Positions 56,678-64,000 of a DNA stretch of 64,000 nucleotides are shown piece by piece; the first letter of the stretch is position 1, and each line of letters opens with the position of its first letter. A program made the translations under genes and the position numbers. A model generated the notes under the pieces. The model saw only the letters and a list, made by a program, of their open reading frames with translations, searched no databases and was not told the DNA's origin. The stretch lies in the NCBI GenBank assembly GCA_030418545.1, contig QAIB01000002.1:372001-436000 (forward strand). The letters run 5' to 3'. This DNA comes from Xenophilus aerolatus (GTDB lineage: Bacteria; Pseudomonadota; Gammaproteobacteria; Burkholderiales; Burkholderiaceae_C).

Positions 56678-56720
56678 CATTGGGGGGAACGGCCGCGCAC
56701 TTCGGGCACACTCAGCCGTG

Positions 56721-59700
56721 ATGAAGAACGCTGCTTGGCTGAAACAGAACAAATGGGTGCGGCGCGGGATCGTCGCCTTGGCGTCGCTGCTGGTGCTGTG
56801 GCTGGTGCTCTGGCTGGCCGTGCCGCCGATTGCCAAGAGCCAGCTGCAGAAGATCGCCAGCGAGAAGCTCGGGCGCACCGTCACGGTCGGCAAGGTCGAC
56901 TTCAAGCCCTGGAGCCTCGAACTCACCATCGACGATCTGCGCATCGCGTCGGCCCAGGCCGGCGCGCCGCCGCAGCTCGAGGTGCGGCGCCTGTATGCCG
57001 ATGCCGAACTCCAGTCGGTGCTGCGCCTGGCGCCGGTGATCGACGCCGTGAGCATCGAAGGCCCCACCGTCCGGCTCGCCCATCTGACGGACGGCAAATA
57101 CGACATCGACGACATCCTGGCGCGCTTCGCGCCCAAGCCTGACGATCCGCCGCCGGGCGAGCCGCAGCGATTCGCCATCTACAACATCGCCATCACCGGC
57201 GGTTCGGTCGATTTCGACGACCAGCCCGTCAAGCGCAAGCACGAACTGCGCGAGCTCGAACTCAAGGTGCCGTTCATCAGCAACCTGGCGTCCAAGCGCG
57301 AGGTCAAGGTCGAGCCCAAGCTGGCCTTCGCGCTCAACGGCTCGCATTTCGACTCGTCCGCCTTCAGCACGCCCTTCGCCGACAACCGCAAGACCGACGC
57401 ACAGCTGCGCTTCGCCGACCTGGACCTCGCCCCCTACCTGGGCTACGTCCCGAGCAGCCTGCCGGTGAAGGTGCTGGCAGGCACGCTCGGTGCCGACCTG
57501 AAGGTGGACTTCGAGCGCGCCGACGCGGCGGCGCTGAGCATCAGCGGCACCGTCGAGGCCCGCAACATCAAGGTGGCCGACGCGCAGGGCCGCGACCTGC
57601 TGGGCTTCGGTTCGCTCAAGATCGGGTTGGCCGACGTCCGGCCGCTGGACCGCAAGGTGCACCTGGGCAGCGTGGCGCTGGCCGACCCGCAGTTGGCCGT
57701 GGCCCGCGATGCGGCCGGCAAGCTCAATCTCCTGGCCACCAATCCGGCCACCGGCGCTACAGAAAAAGTAGCGCCTCCCGCAGCAGCGGCGAGCGCTCCG
57801 GCCCAGAATGCCCCTGCAGCTGCGGGCTGGGCATTGCAGGTCGACAAGGTGGCGCTCCAGGGCGGCAGCGTGACCTGGCGCGACGAAACCACGCAGCCCG
57901 CAGCGGCCGTGCAGATCAAGGACTTGCAGGTGGAGGCCAGCGGGATCGTCTGGCCCATGGCGAAGCCGGCGCGCTTCGGCGGCTCGCTCAACCTGGCAGG
58001 CGCACCCTTCAAGTTCCAGGGCGAGGGGACCGACAAGGCGGCGCAGGTCCAGACCGAGGTCGAGGCGCTGCCGCTGTCGCTGGCCGCGCCTTATCTTGCC
58101 AAGAGCATGGAACCGACGCTCGACGGCAAGCTGGGCGGCCAGGTCGACGTCAGCTGGGCGGCGCCGAACCTGCAACTCCACGCCCGCAAGGTCTCGGTCG
58201 ACAACCTCGCGCTGACGCAGGGCAAGACGGCGCTTGCCAGTGCCGGCCGTTTCGAGGTTGCCGACGCCCGGGCCGACCTGACCGCGCACACGCTGGCCAT
58301 CGGCAGCTTCACCGCGACCAATCCGAAGGTGCGGGTCGAGCGCGATGGCGAGAAGCGCTGGATGTTCGAGCGCTGGATGCGCACGCCCGCGGGCGGCGGC
58401 GACGCTCCCGTGGCCGCGCCCAAGGCGCCGGGCGCCGAAGCCGCGCCGGGCAACGCCAAGCCCTGGCAGCTCAGCATCGCCACGCTGGCGGTGGACAACG
58501 GCGCCGTCAGCTACGCCGACAAGGCCAACGCCGGCACGCCGGTCGAGGTCGAGATCACCGCGCTGAAGCTCAAGCTGAACAAGCTGGCACCGAACACGGC
58601 CACGGTGTCACCCGTCGAGCTGTCGGGCCGCATCGGAGCGGGCCGTCGGGCCGATCCGGGCCGCTTCGACTTCAAGGGCCAGCTGGTGCTCAAGCCCCTG
58701 TCGGCCGAGGGCCGGCTGGAGACCTCGGCCATCCCTTCGCATGCCTTCAAGGCCTACTACGCCGACGCGCTCAACGTCGACATCCGCCGCTCTTACACCA
58801 ACTACCGCGGCACGCTGCGCTTCGCGCAGCTGCCGGCCGGCATCAGCCTCAAGCTCGCCGGGGACACGGCGATCGAGGATTTCCGCGCCAACAGCGCCAC
58901 GCTCACGCAGAAGGGCAGCTTCGGCAACGGCAACCAGCAACTGCTGAGCTGGAAGGCGTTGAGCCTGCGCGGCCTGCAGGTGGACCTGTCGCCCGGCGCG
59001 CCGCTCAAGGTGGATGTGCGCGAAACCACGCTCACCGACGTGTTCGCGCGGATCATCGTCGAGGAGAGCGGCCGGCTGAACCTGCAGGGCCTGACCAAGA
59101 AGGGCGCCGAAGAATCCTCGGTCGCCGATGCGTCCAGGCCTGACCCGGCCACCCGGCGCCAGCGCGGCGGCGGCACCGTCACCACCAACGAGCCGGGGGC
59201 GGCGCCCGCACGCCCGGTGTCGGCCGAGGAGATGGTCGGCGGCGCGGCGCCGGCGGCGCCCACGGCACAGGCCGCCCGGGCCGAGGCGGCGCCCGACCCG
59301 ATGGCGCCGGTCATCAACTTCGGCCCGGTCAGCGTGGTCAACGGCAAGGTCGACTTCACCGACCTCTTCATCAAGCCCAACTATTCGGCCGACCTGAGCG
59401 AGCTCACCGGCAAGCTCAGCGCCTTCTCGTCGCGGCCCAGGGAGGGCCAGCCGGCGCTGGCGGATCTCGAGTTGCGCGGCAAGGCGCAACAGACTGCGGC
59501 GCTGGAGATCACCGGCAAGCTCAACCCCCTGGCCAAGCCGCTGGAGCTGGACATCACCGCCAAGATGCGCGACCTCGATCTGCCGCCGCTGTCGCCGTAT
59601 TCGGTGCGTTATGCCGGCCATGGCATCGAGCGGGGCAAGCTCAGCCTGGACGTGAACTACAAGGTGGCGCCCGACGGCCGCCTCACGGCCACCAACAACC

Positions 59701-60503
59701 TCGTGCTCAACCAGCTGCAGTTCGGCGAGGAAGTGAAGGGCGCCCCCAACAGCCTGCCGGTGCGGCTGGCCGTTGCGCTGCTGGCCGATCGCAACGGCGT
59801 GATCGACGTCGACCTGCCGCTGTCCGGCTCGCTCAACGACCCGCAGTTCAGCGTCGGCCCGCTGATCTGGAAGGCGGTGCTCAACCTCATCACCAAGGCC
59901 ATCACGGCGCCCTTCAGCCTGCTGACGGGGGGGCTCGGCGGCGGGGGCGGCGATTCCAGCGTCGTGCCCTTCGACCCCGGCAGTTCGACCCTGACGCCGG
60001 CGGCCACGCAGAGCCTGGACAAGGTCATCAAGGCCCTGAACGACCGCCCGGCCTTGCGCATGACCGTGGTCGGCGTCTCGAGCTTCGAGAAGGAGCGCGA
60101 GGCCTACAAGCGCCAGCGCCTGCGCCAGCTCGCGCTGTCCGAGAAGCGGCGCGTCGCCGTGCGCGCCGGGCAGGACCCGGCCCAGGTCGAGCCCGTGACC
60201 GACGCCGAATACCCGAAGCTGCTGGAGGCGGTCTACAAGCGCGCGGACATCACCAAGCCGCGCAACATGGTCGGCCTGGCCAAGGACCTGCCTACCGAGG
60301 AAATGGAGAAGCTGCTGCTGGCCAGCATCCCGGTCGACGAGCAGGCGATCCGGGAGCTGGCCGTGGCGCGCGGCGCGGCCGTGCGCGACTACCTGCTGGA
60401 GCACAAGCTCGCCTCCGATCGCCTCTTCCTCGGTGCCGTGCGAACCGACGGCGGCGGTGCGGACTGGAAGCCCGGGGCCGAGCTCAAGCTCGACACCCGC
60501 TGA
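56721..60503 (+). CDS. DUF748 (AsmA-like) envelope protein
   Basis: A 1260-residue protein with an N-terminal membrane helix (WVRRGIVALASLLVLWLVLW), then long AsmA-like repeats (FKPWSLELTIDDLRIASA, GSVDFDDQPVKRKHELRELE, VNGKVDFTDLFIKPNYSADL) and the DUF748 end VVPFDPGSSTLTPAATQSLD. Such proteins span the periplasm and are linked to outer-membrane lipid transport or assembly. Starts are ATG 56721 or the preceding GTG. An Ala/Pro-rich insertion at residues about 345-370 contains a repeat read as GATEKVA. It follows the terminator-bearing leader by 44 bp. Confidence 0.9.
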   Translation: MKNAAWLKQNKWVRRGIVALASLLVLWLVLWLAVPPIAKSQLQKIASEKLGRTVTVGKVDFKPWSLELTIDDLRIASAQAGAPPQLEVRRLYADAELQSVLRLAPVIDAVSIEGPTVRLAHLTDGKYDIDDILARFAPKPDDPPPGEPQRFAIYNIAITGGSVDFDDQPVKRKHELRELELKVPFISNLASKREVKVEPKLAFALNGSHFDSSAFSTPFADNRKTDAQLRFADLDLAPYLGYVPSSLPVKVLAGTLGADLKVDFERADAAALSISGTVEARNIKVADAQGRDLLGFGSLKIGLADVRPLDRKVHLGSVALADPQLAVARDAAGKLNLLATNPATGATEKVAPPAAAASAPAQNAPAAAGWALQVDKVALQGGSVTWRDETTQPAAAVQIKDLQVEASGIVWPMAKPARFGGSLNLAGAPFKFQGEGTDKAAQVQTEVEALPLSLAAPYLAKSMEPTLDGKLGGQVDVSWAAPNLQLHARKVSVDNLALTQGKTALASAGRFEVADARADLTAHTLAIGSFTATNPKVRVERDGEKRWMFERWMRTPAGGGDAPVAAPKAPGAEAAPGNAKPWQLSIATLAVDNGAVSYADKANAGTPVEVEITALKLKLNKLAPNTATVSPVELSGRIGAGRRADPGRFDFKGQLVLKPLSAEGRLETSAIPSHAFKAYYADALNVDIRRSYTNYRGTLRFAQLPAGISLKLAGDTAIEDFRANSATLTQKGSFGNGNQQLLSWKALSLRGLQVDLSPGAPLKVDVRETTLTDVFARIIVEESGRLNLQGLTKKGAEESSVADASRPDPATRRQRGGGTVTTNEPGAAPARPVSAEEMVGGAAPAAPTAQAARAEAAPDPMAPVINFGPVSVVNGKVDFTDLFIKPNYSADLSELTGKLSAFSSRPREGQPALADLELRGKAQQTAALEITGKLNPLAKPLELDITAKMRDLDLPPLSPYSVRYAGHGIERGKLSLDVNYKVAPDGRLTATNNLVLNQLQFGEEVKGAPNSLPVRLAVALLADRNGVIDVDLPLSGSLNDPQFSVGPLIWKAVLNLITKAITAPFSLLTGGLGGGGGDSSVVPFDPGSSTLTPAATQSLDKVIKALNDRPALRMTVVGVSSFEKEREAYKRQRLRQLALSEKRRVAVRAGQDPAQVEPVTDAEYPKLLEAVYKRADITKPRNMVGLAKDLPTEEMEKLLLASIPVDEQAIRELAVARGAAVRDYLLEHKLASDRLFLGAVRTDGGGADWKPGAELKLDTR
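57753..57775. repeat. GGCGCTAC-N7-GTAGCGCC hairpin inside the DUF748 gene
   Basis: Perfect 8-bp stem around AGAAAAA. Read in frame as GATEKVAP. The copy in the DUF349 gene has the same stem and loop length and is read as GATEVVAP. Confidence 0.8.
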
Positions 60504-60650
60504 GCGCGGGCGGCCGCGTCACCCCCGGGCTGACGCGGCCCGCAAGCTCGGAGACAATACGCAGTTCGCGCCGGCCTTGCCGGCGCCTTCGCTTGCGCGC
60601 CGGACGCACCGGCGCCGGGCCTTCAGCCACACGACACCTTCTCACGCGCA

Positions 60651-63476
60651 GTGACCCAAGCTACCCCCAAACACGACCTTTCGTCCCTCGACCAGCTCAC
60701 GGGCGGCGCTTTCACCGCGCCCACCTCGGGCGAGCGAGCGCAGCGCATCCGCGACTGGCTCGCCACCGACCCGGCGGCGGAGCTGATGCAGGAGGTCTTC
60801 AAGGAGCTCAGCGGGCGCGACAAGGGCGCCGCCCGTGCGTTGCGCGAGCGGCTGGACGAGATCAAGCGCGCCAAGGGCCAGGAGGCGATCGCCGCCGAGT
60901 GGTCCGACAAGGCGCGCGCGCTGCTGGAGCAGCCGCGCCTGAACATCGCCGACGCGATGGCCTGGCAGCGCGACGCCGCCAAGGCCGGCGCGCCGCTGTC
61001 GCGCGAGCCGCTGGCCGGCTTCAAGACGCAGCTGGCCGAGCGCATCAAGGGCATCGAGGACCTGCAGCACCGCGCGCAGGTCCACCGCGAAGCCGCCGTG
61101 CTGCTCGCGCAGCGCTTCGAGGTGCTGTCCACCAAGGGTTGGCAGGACGCCCGGGCCGCCGAGGAGGGCCTGCGCGGCGACGTGCAGCACTGGCTGGCCC
61201 AGGCGCAGGAAATCACGCAGGACGCCAACTGGGGCAGCCTCGACGCCCGCTTCGCGCCGCAGCTGGACGCCTCGAAGGCGCAGCTGCAGGTGGTGTCGGA
61301 CGCCTTCCACAGCGCGCTGGCGCAGACCGTGGCTGCCGCCGCGGACGCCGCCGCGCCGCTGCCGCCCGTGCCCGTCTGGGCCGACGAGATCCGTGCTTCT
61401 CGCGGGCTGCCGCTCGAATCGGCACCTCCCGCACCGGCCAAGCCCGCGGCGCCCAAGGTCGACCCGGCCGCCCGCGCCGCGGCCGAGCAGGCCGTGCAGG
61501 CGGCGCTCGCCAAGCTCGAGCAGGAAACCGCCGAAGGCCACGGCAAGGCCAGCCAGGGCGCCGCGGCCGCGCTGCGCGCCGTGCTCAAGGAACACGGCCG
61601 CCTGGTCGGCAACGAGCTCGAGGCGCGCGTGCATGCCGCGCTCGTGGCCGCCGGCGAACTCGAAGGCTGGCAGCGCTGGAGCGCCGACAAGGTGCGCGAA
61701 GACCTGGTCGCCAAGGCCGAGGGCCTGCTCAACCGCCCAGAAGGCCAGGCACTGGGCGGCCGCAAGATGCAGGAACAGCTGCGCGCCCTGCGCGAGCAGT
61801 GGAAGCAGGCCGACCAGGGCGGCGCCCCCAACCATGCGCTGTGGAAGCGCTTCGACGAGGCCTGCAACCAGGCCCACAAGGTGGTCGAGGCCTGGCTGGA
61901 GAAGGTGCGTGCCGACGCGGCCGAGCACCGCGCCCAGCGCCTGGCGCTGATCGAGGAACTCAAGGCCTGGGCGGCGGCCCATGCCGACGACGACCTGAAG
62001 TCGCGCAACCGCAGCCTGCACCAGTTCGCCAACCGCTGGCGCGATGCGGGCCACGTGAGCGAGAAGGTCTTCGCCGAGCTGCAGCCGCAGTGGAACGAGG
62101 CCATGGCCGCTGCCCGCGGCCCGCTCGAAGCGGCCCAGAAGGCCAGCGTCGAGCGTCGCCAGCAGATGATTGCCGAGGCCACCGAGCTCGGCGCCGCGCC
62201 GCAGCTGCGCATCGACGCCGTCAAGGCGCTGCAGCAGCGCTGGCAGGCCGAGGCCCAGGCCGTGCCGCTGGAGCGTCGCCACGAACAGAAGCTGTGGGAC
62301 GCGTTCCGCAAGCCGATCGACGACGCCTTCCAGCGCAAGACGGCCGACCGCGAGCGCGCCGCCGCCGCGCTGGGCGAACATGACCGCGCCGTGCTCGAGG
62401 CCTCGAAGGCGCTGGAGGCCGCCAACGGCACCGGCGACGCGCAGAAGATCCGTGCCGCCATGGCCGCCCTCGAGGCCGCGCTGCGCGGCCAGCGCGCGGC
62501 GCAGTCGGCCCCTGTTTCCGACGCCAGTCCGGCTGCAGCGCCCGACGGTCCTGCGCAGGGCGCTACGGAAGTCGTAGCGCCTGGCCAGGCCGCCGCCGAG
62601 TTCGCGGAGAGCGCACAGCTCAGCGACGAAGGCACGGCCGATGCCGGCAGCGCCGCGCCTGCTCCTGCGGCCGCCGACCTGGTCGCGCCGGCGGACGGCG
62701 CCGATCCGTCGGCGCGCGCCGACGCCGAGGAAGCGCGCGAGGCCGCCGCACCCGCCGCGGCACCCAAGCCCGCGCCGCGTCCCGTGGTCGCCGTGCGTGG
62801 TGACGACCGGCCCGGTGCCCAGCGCCCGGCCACGGCTGCAGTCCAGGGCGGCCGCGGCCGTCCGGGCGACCGGCGCGACGCGCGTGGCGCACCGGCCGGC
62901 CGTGGCAACGACCGCGCCGGCCCCCGCAGCGACGACCGACGTGGCGGCGGCGACCGCTTCGGCGGGGACCGGGGTGGCCGCTTCGGCGACCGCCCGCCGC
63001 GCGAAGACCGCGGTCCGCGCCTGGGCGATACCGCCTTCCGCGCGCAGCGCGACGCGCTCGAGCACGCCCAGGCCGCCCTGCGCAAGCTGGCGGCGCAGGC
63101 GCAGGGCGAGGTCGTCACCCAACTGCTCGGGGCCTGGGAGCAGCGCGACGGCGCGGCCCTGCCCAGCCCGCAGGACCTGGGCCGCGGCGTGTCGGCGTCG
63201 GTGCGCTCGCAATGGGCGCAGGCGATCGGCGGTGCGCCCGCCGGCGACGCGGGCGAAGCGCTGCTGCGTCTGGAGATGGCGGCCGACGTGCCGACGCCGG
63301 CCGACCAGCTCGACGCGCGCCGCGCTCTGCAGCTCAAGCTGCTCACCCAGCGCAACCAGCCCGGCCCGGCCGAGACCTGGGCGCAGGATGCCGGCCGCGT
63401 GCTGGCGACAGCGCACGACGCGGCCAACGCGCGGCGCCTGCAGAGCGCGCTGCGTACGCTGCTGCGCAAGGGCTGA
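60651..63476 (+). CDS. DUF349 protein with RG-rich disordered tail
   Basis: A 941-residue, mostly helical protein with several DUF349 repeats (LREQWKQADQGGAPNHALWK, QFANRWRDAGHVSEKVFAEL, ALQQRWQAEAQAVPLERRHE). A repeat-derived Ala/Pro linker lies near residues 628-690 (GATEVVA at 637). Residues about 735-800 are an Arg/Gly/Asp-rich segment with many RGG/RG units (GGDRFGGDRGGRFGDR), like RNA-binding disordered tails. A final helical domain follows. The start is a GTG at 60651 without a clear Shine-Dalgarno sequence. DUF349 function is poorly known; RNA binding is plausible. Confidence 0.82.
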   Translation: MTQATPKHDLSSLDQLTGGAFTAPTSGERAQRIRDWLATDPAAELMQEVFKELSGRDKGAARALRERLDEIKRAKGQEAIAAEWSDKARALLEQPRLNIADAMAWQRDAAKAGAPLSREPLAGFKTQLAERIKGIEDLQHRAQVHREAAVLLAQRFEVLSTKGWQDARAAEEGLRGDVQHWLAQAQEITQDANWGSLDARFAPQLDASKAQLQVVSDAFHSALAQTVAAAADAAAPLPPVPVWADEIRASRGLPLESAPPAPAKPAAPKVDPAARAAAEQAVQAALAKLEQETAEGHGKASQGAAAALRAVLKEHGRLVGNELEARVHAALVAAGELEGWQRWSADKVREDLVAKAEGLLNRPEGQALGGRKMQEQLRALREQWKQADQGGAPNHALWKRFDEACNQAHKVVEAWLEKVRADAAEHRAQRLALIEELKAWAAAHADDDLKSRNRSLHQFANRWRDAGHVSEKVFAELQPQWNEAMAAARGPLEAAQKASVERRQQMIAEATELGAAPQLRIDAVKALQQRWQAEAQAVPLERRHEQKLWDAFRKPIDDAFQRKTADRERAAAALGEHDRAVLEASKALEAANGTGDAQKIRAAMAALEAALRGQRAAQSAPVSDASPAAAPDGPAQGATEVVAPGQAAAEFAESAQLSDEGTADAGSAAPAPAAADLVAPADGADPSARADAEEAREAAAPAAAPKPAPRPVVAVRGDDRPGAQRPATAAVQGGRGRPGDRRDARGAPAGRGNDRAGPRSDDRRGGGDRFGGDRGGRFGDRPPREDRGPRLGDTAFRAQRDALEHAQAALRKLAAQAQGEVVTQLLGAWEQRDGAALPSPQDLGRGVSASVRSQWAQAIGGAPAGDAGEALLRLEMAADVPTPADQLDARRALQLKLLTQRNQPGPAETWAQDAGRVLATAHDAANARRLQSALRTLLRKG
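62559..62581. repeat. GGCGCTAC-N7-GTAGCGCC hairpin inside the DUF349 gene
   Basis: Perfect 8-bp stem around GGAAGTC. In frame as GATEVVAP, close to the copy in the DUF748 gene. Confidence 0.8.
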
Positions 63477-63499
63477 GCACGGGCGGCCTCGGCTGCCTT

Positions 63500-63559
63500 G
63501 CTACCAAATCGATGGCTGCTGGCGCCCGTCCGACGGGCGCTGGCAGCTTATTTTTTTTG
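63500..63559 (+). terminator. repeat-derived intrinsic terminator after the DUF349 gene
   Basis: Begins with GCTAC-CAAATCG-ATGGC (63500-63516), then a 14-bp stem from GCTGCTGGCGCCCG to CGGGCGCTGGCAGC with a TCCGA loop, followed by TTATTTTTTTT. It suits the DUF349 gene. The element has the same two-part build as the copies at 10944 and 29722. Confidence 0.85.
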
Positions 63560-63602
63560 AGGCTTTGCCACGCCGAACCTAGTGATCGGTGCGTGCGCTG
63601 GC

Positions 63603-64000
63603 TCAGGCGTGGTCGGCGCGCTGTTCGGCGCGGCCGAGGAAGAACTCGTCGAACAGCGGTCGCAGCGTCGGCATTTCGGTCGCGAAGCGGGCCGGTTCGA
63701 CGAAGTAGGCCTCGCAGGCGACGGCGAAGAACTCGCCCATCGACGAGGCGGCATAGCCGTCCAGCCATGGCGGCTCGCCGCCGAAGCGCTCGGCCACGAT
63801 GGCCTGTTCGCGAAAGACGTCGTAGGCGGCCTGCATCGTCGCCAGCCAGTGCGCATGGGCCTCGCGCGCGGTCGCTTGGCCGCCGAAGCCGGCCGGCAGG
63901 GGCGGGCAGCCGTCGACGCCACCACCGCGCATGTCGATCTTGTGGGCGAACTCGTGGATCACCACGTTCAGGATCGGCCCGGTTGCCTGGCCGCCGCCTT
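63603..64000 (-). CDS. mtfA: zinc-dependent peptidase MtfA, 3' part only
   Basis: C-terminal 132 codons of an MtfA-type protein (Mlc/DgsA anti-repressor fold with metallopeptidase activity). The zinc motif is GPILNVVIHEFAHKIDMRGG (HEFAH); the downstream Glu ligand is in SSMGEFFAVACEAYF, and YFVEPARFATEMPTLRPLFD closes the conserved part. The gene enters the window from the right edge and ends convergent with the DUF349 gene. Confidence 0.93.
   Translation of the reverse strand, partial: GGGQATGPILNVVIHEFAHKIDMRGGGVDGCPPLPAGFGGQATAREAHAHWLATMQAAYDVFREQAIVAERFGGEPPWLDGYAASSMGEFFAVACEAYFVEPARFATEMPTLRPLFDEFFLGRAEQRADHA

Noticed and set aside
56402-57142. Protein-coding gene in the leader before the DUF748 gene
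   Set aside because: Frames there are not homologous to anything recognisable and run into the DUF748 gene out of frame; the region is better explained by RNA structure and a terminator.
60593-63469. Very long open frames overlapping the DUF349 gene on both strands
   Set aside because: Low-complexity Arg/Ala/Gly or Ser/Ala strings without motifs; the DUF349 frame has clear domain repeats and codon bias.

Overview
The window is very GC-rich chromosomal DNA from a betaproteobacterium, most likely Comamonadaceae (Variovorax or Acidovorax type). The pointers are a Bug/TctC-type solute receptor, a monomeric NADP-isocitrate dehydrogenase, the neighbourhood ribD - fimT/pilE/pilY1/pilX/pilW/pilV - nrdR - glyA, a ribBA gene with a decayed GTP cyclohydrolase half, and many short GC-rich palindromic repeats. 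There is no rRNA or tRNA gene, so the genus cannot be fixed. I see no integrase, transposase, phage gene or CRISPR array.

1-8.5 kb is accessory metabolism: a Bug receptor (cut by the window edge), two LysR regulators, an aliphatic amidase followed by a NorQ/CbbQ-type ATPase and a NorD/CbbO-type VWA protein, an alpha/beta hydrolase facing a beheaded TetR gene, and an exported aldo-keto reductase. 8.5-11 kb holds icd. 11-18.6 kb is a 5-oxoproline (pyroglutamate) utilisation locus: DUF969/DUF979 permease pair, pyroglutamyl peptidase, pxpA, a pxpB-pxpC fusion and a biotin carboxylase-BCCP protein. It has a sigma-54-type promoter and a divergent GntR regulator. 18.7-26.8 kb holds a class II aldolase and an HD-domain protein with a Crp/Fnr regulator, an orphan amino-acid-type binding protein, a TonB-like lipoprotein, gluQ-trmB, an amine-oxidase-like flavoprotein and a LysR gene. 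26.9-29.7 kb is a redox/stress operon: pirin - DoxX - flavodoxin - pirin.

29.7-40.5 kb is mostly housekeeping: trhO, a TIGR01777 epimerase, a DUF2256 protein, dnaE, a JmjC/cupin-like protein of unlike composition, proline iminopeptidase, and tolQRA with ybgC. 40.6-45.8 kb continues the same strand with an aminotransferase, nusB and the riboflavin genes ribH, ribBX, ribE and ribD. 45.8-53.2 kb is a translationally coupled minor-pilin/PilY1 operon. nrdR and glyA follow; glyA has a ZTP-type riboswitch. A lytic transglycosylase, a long DUF748/AsmA-like gene behind a terminator-bearing structured leader, a DUF349 protein with an RG-rich tail, and mtfA (cut by the right edge) close the window.

The most interesting items are: (i) a leader RNA at about 56.45-56.68 kb with a strong intrinsic terminator and a matching antiterminator; (ii) a biotin carboxylase in the 5-oxoprolinase operon that could make it a split urea-carboxylase-like enzyme; (iii) a 17-nt stem-loop repeat family that lies in frame inside five unrelated genes; (iv) a 65-bp tandem duplication of a ribosome-binding-site/start-codon cassette that creates two coupled mini-ORFs before ybgC; and (v) several start codons placed exactly 6 nt after a TACAAT-like -10 box, which suggests leaderless mRNAs.
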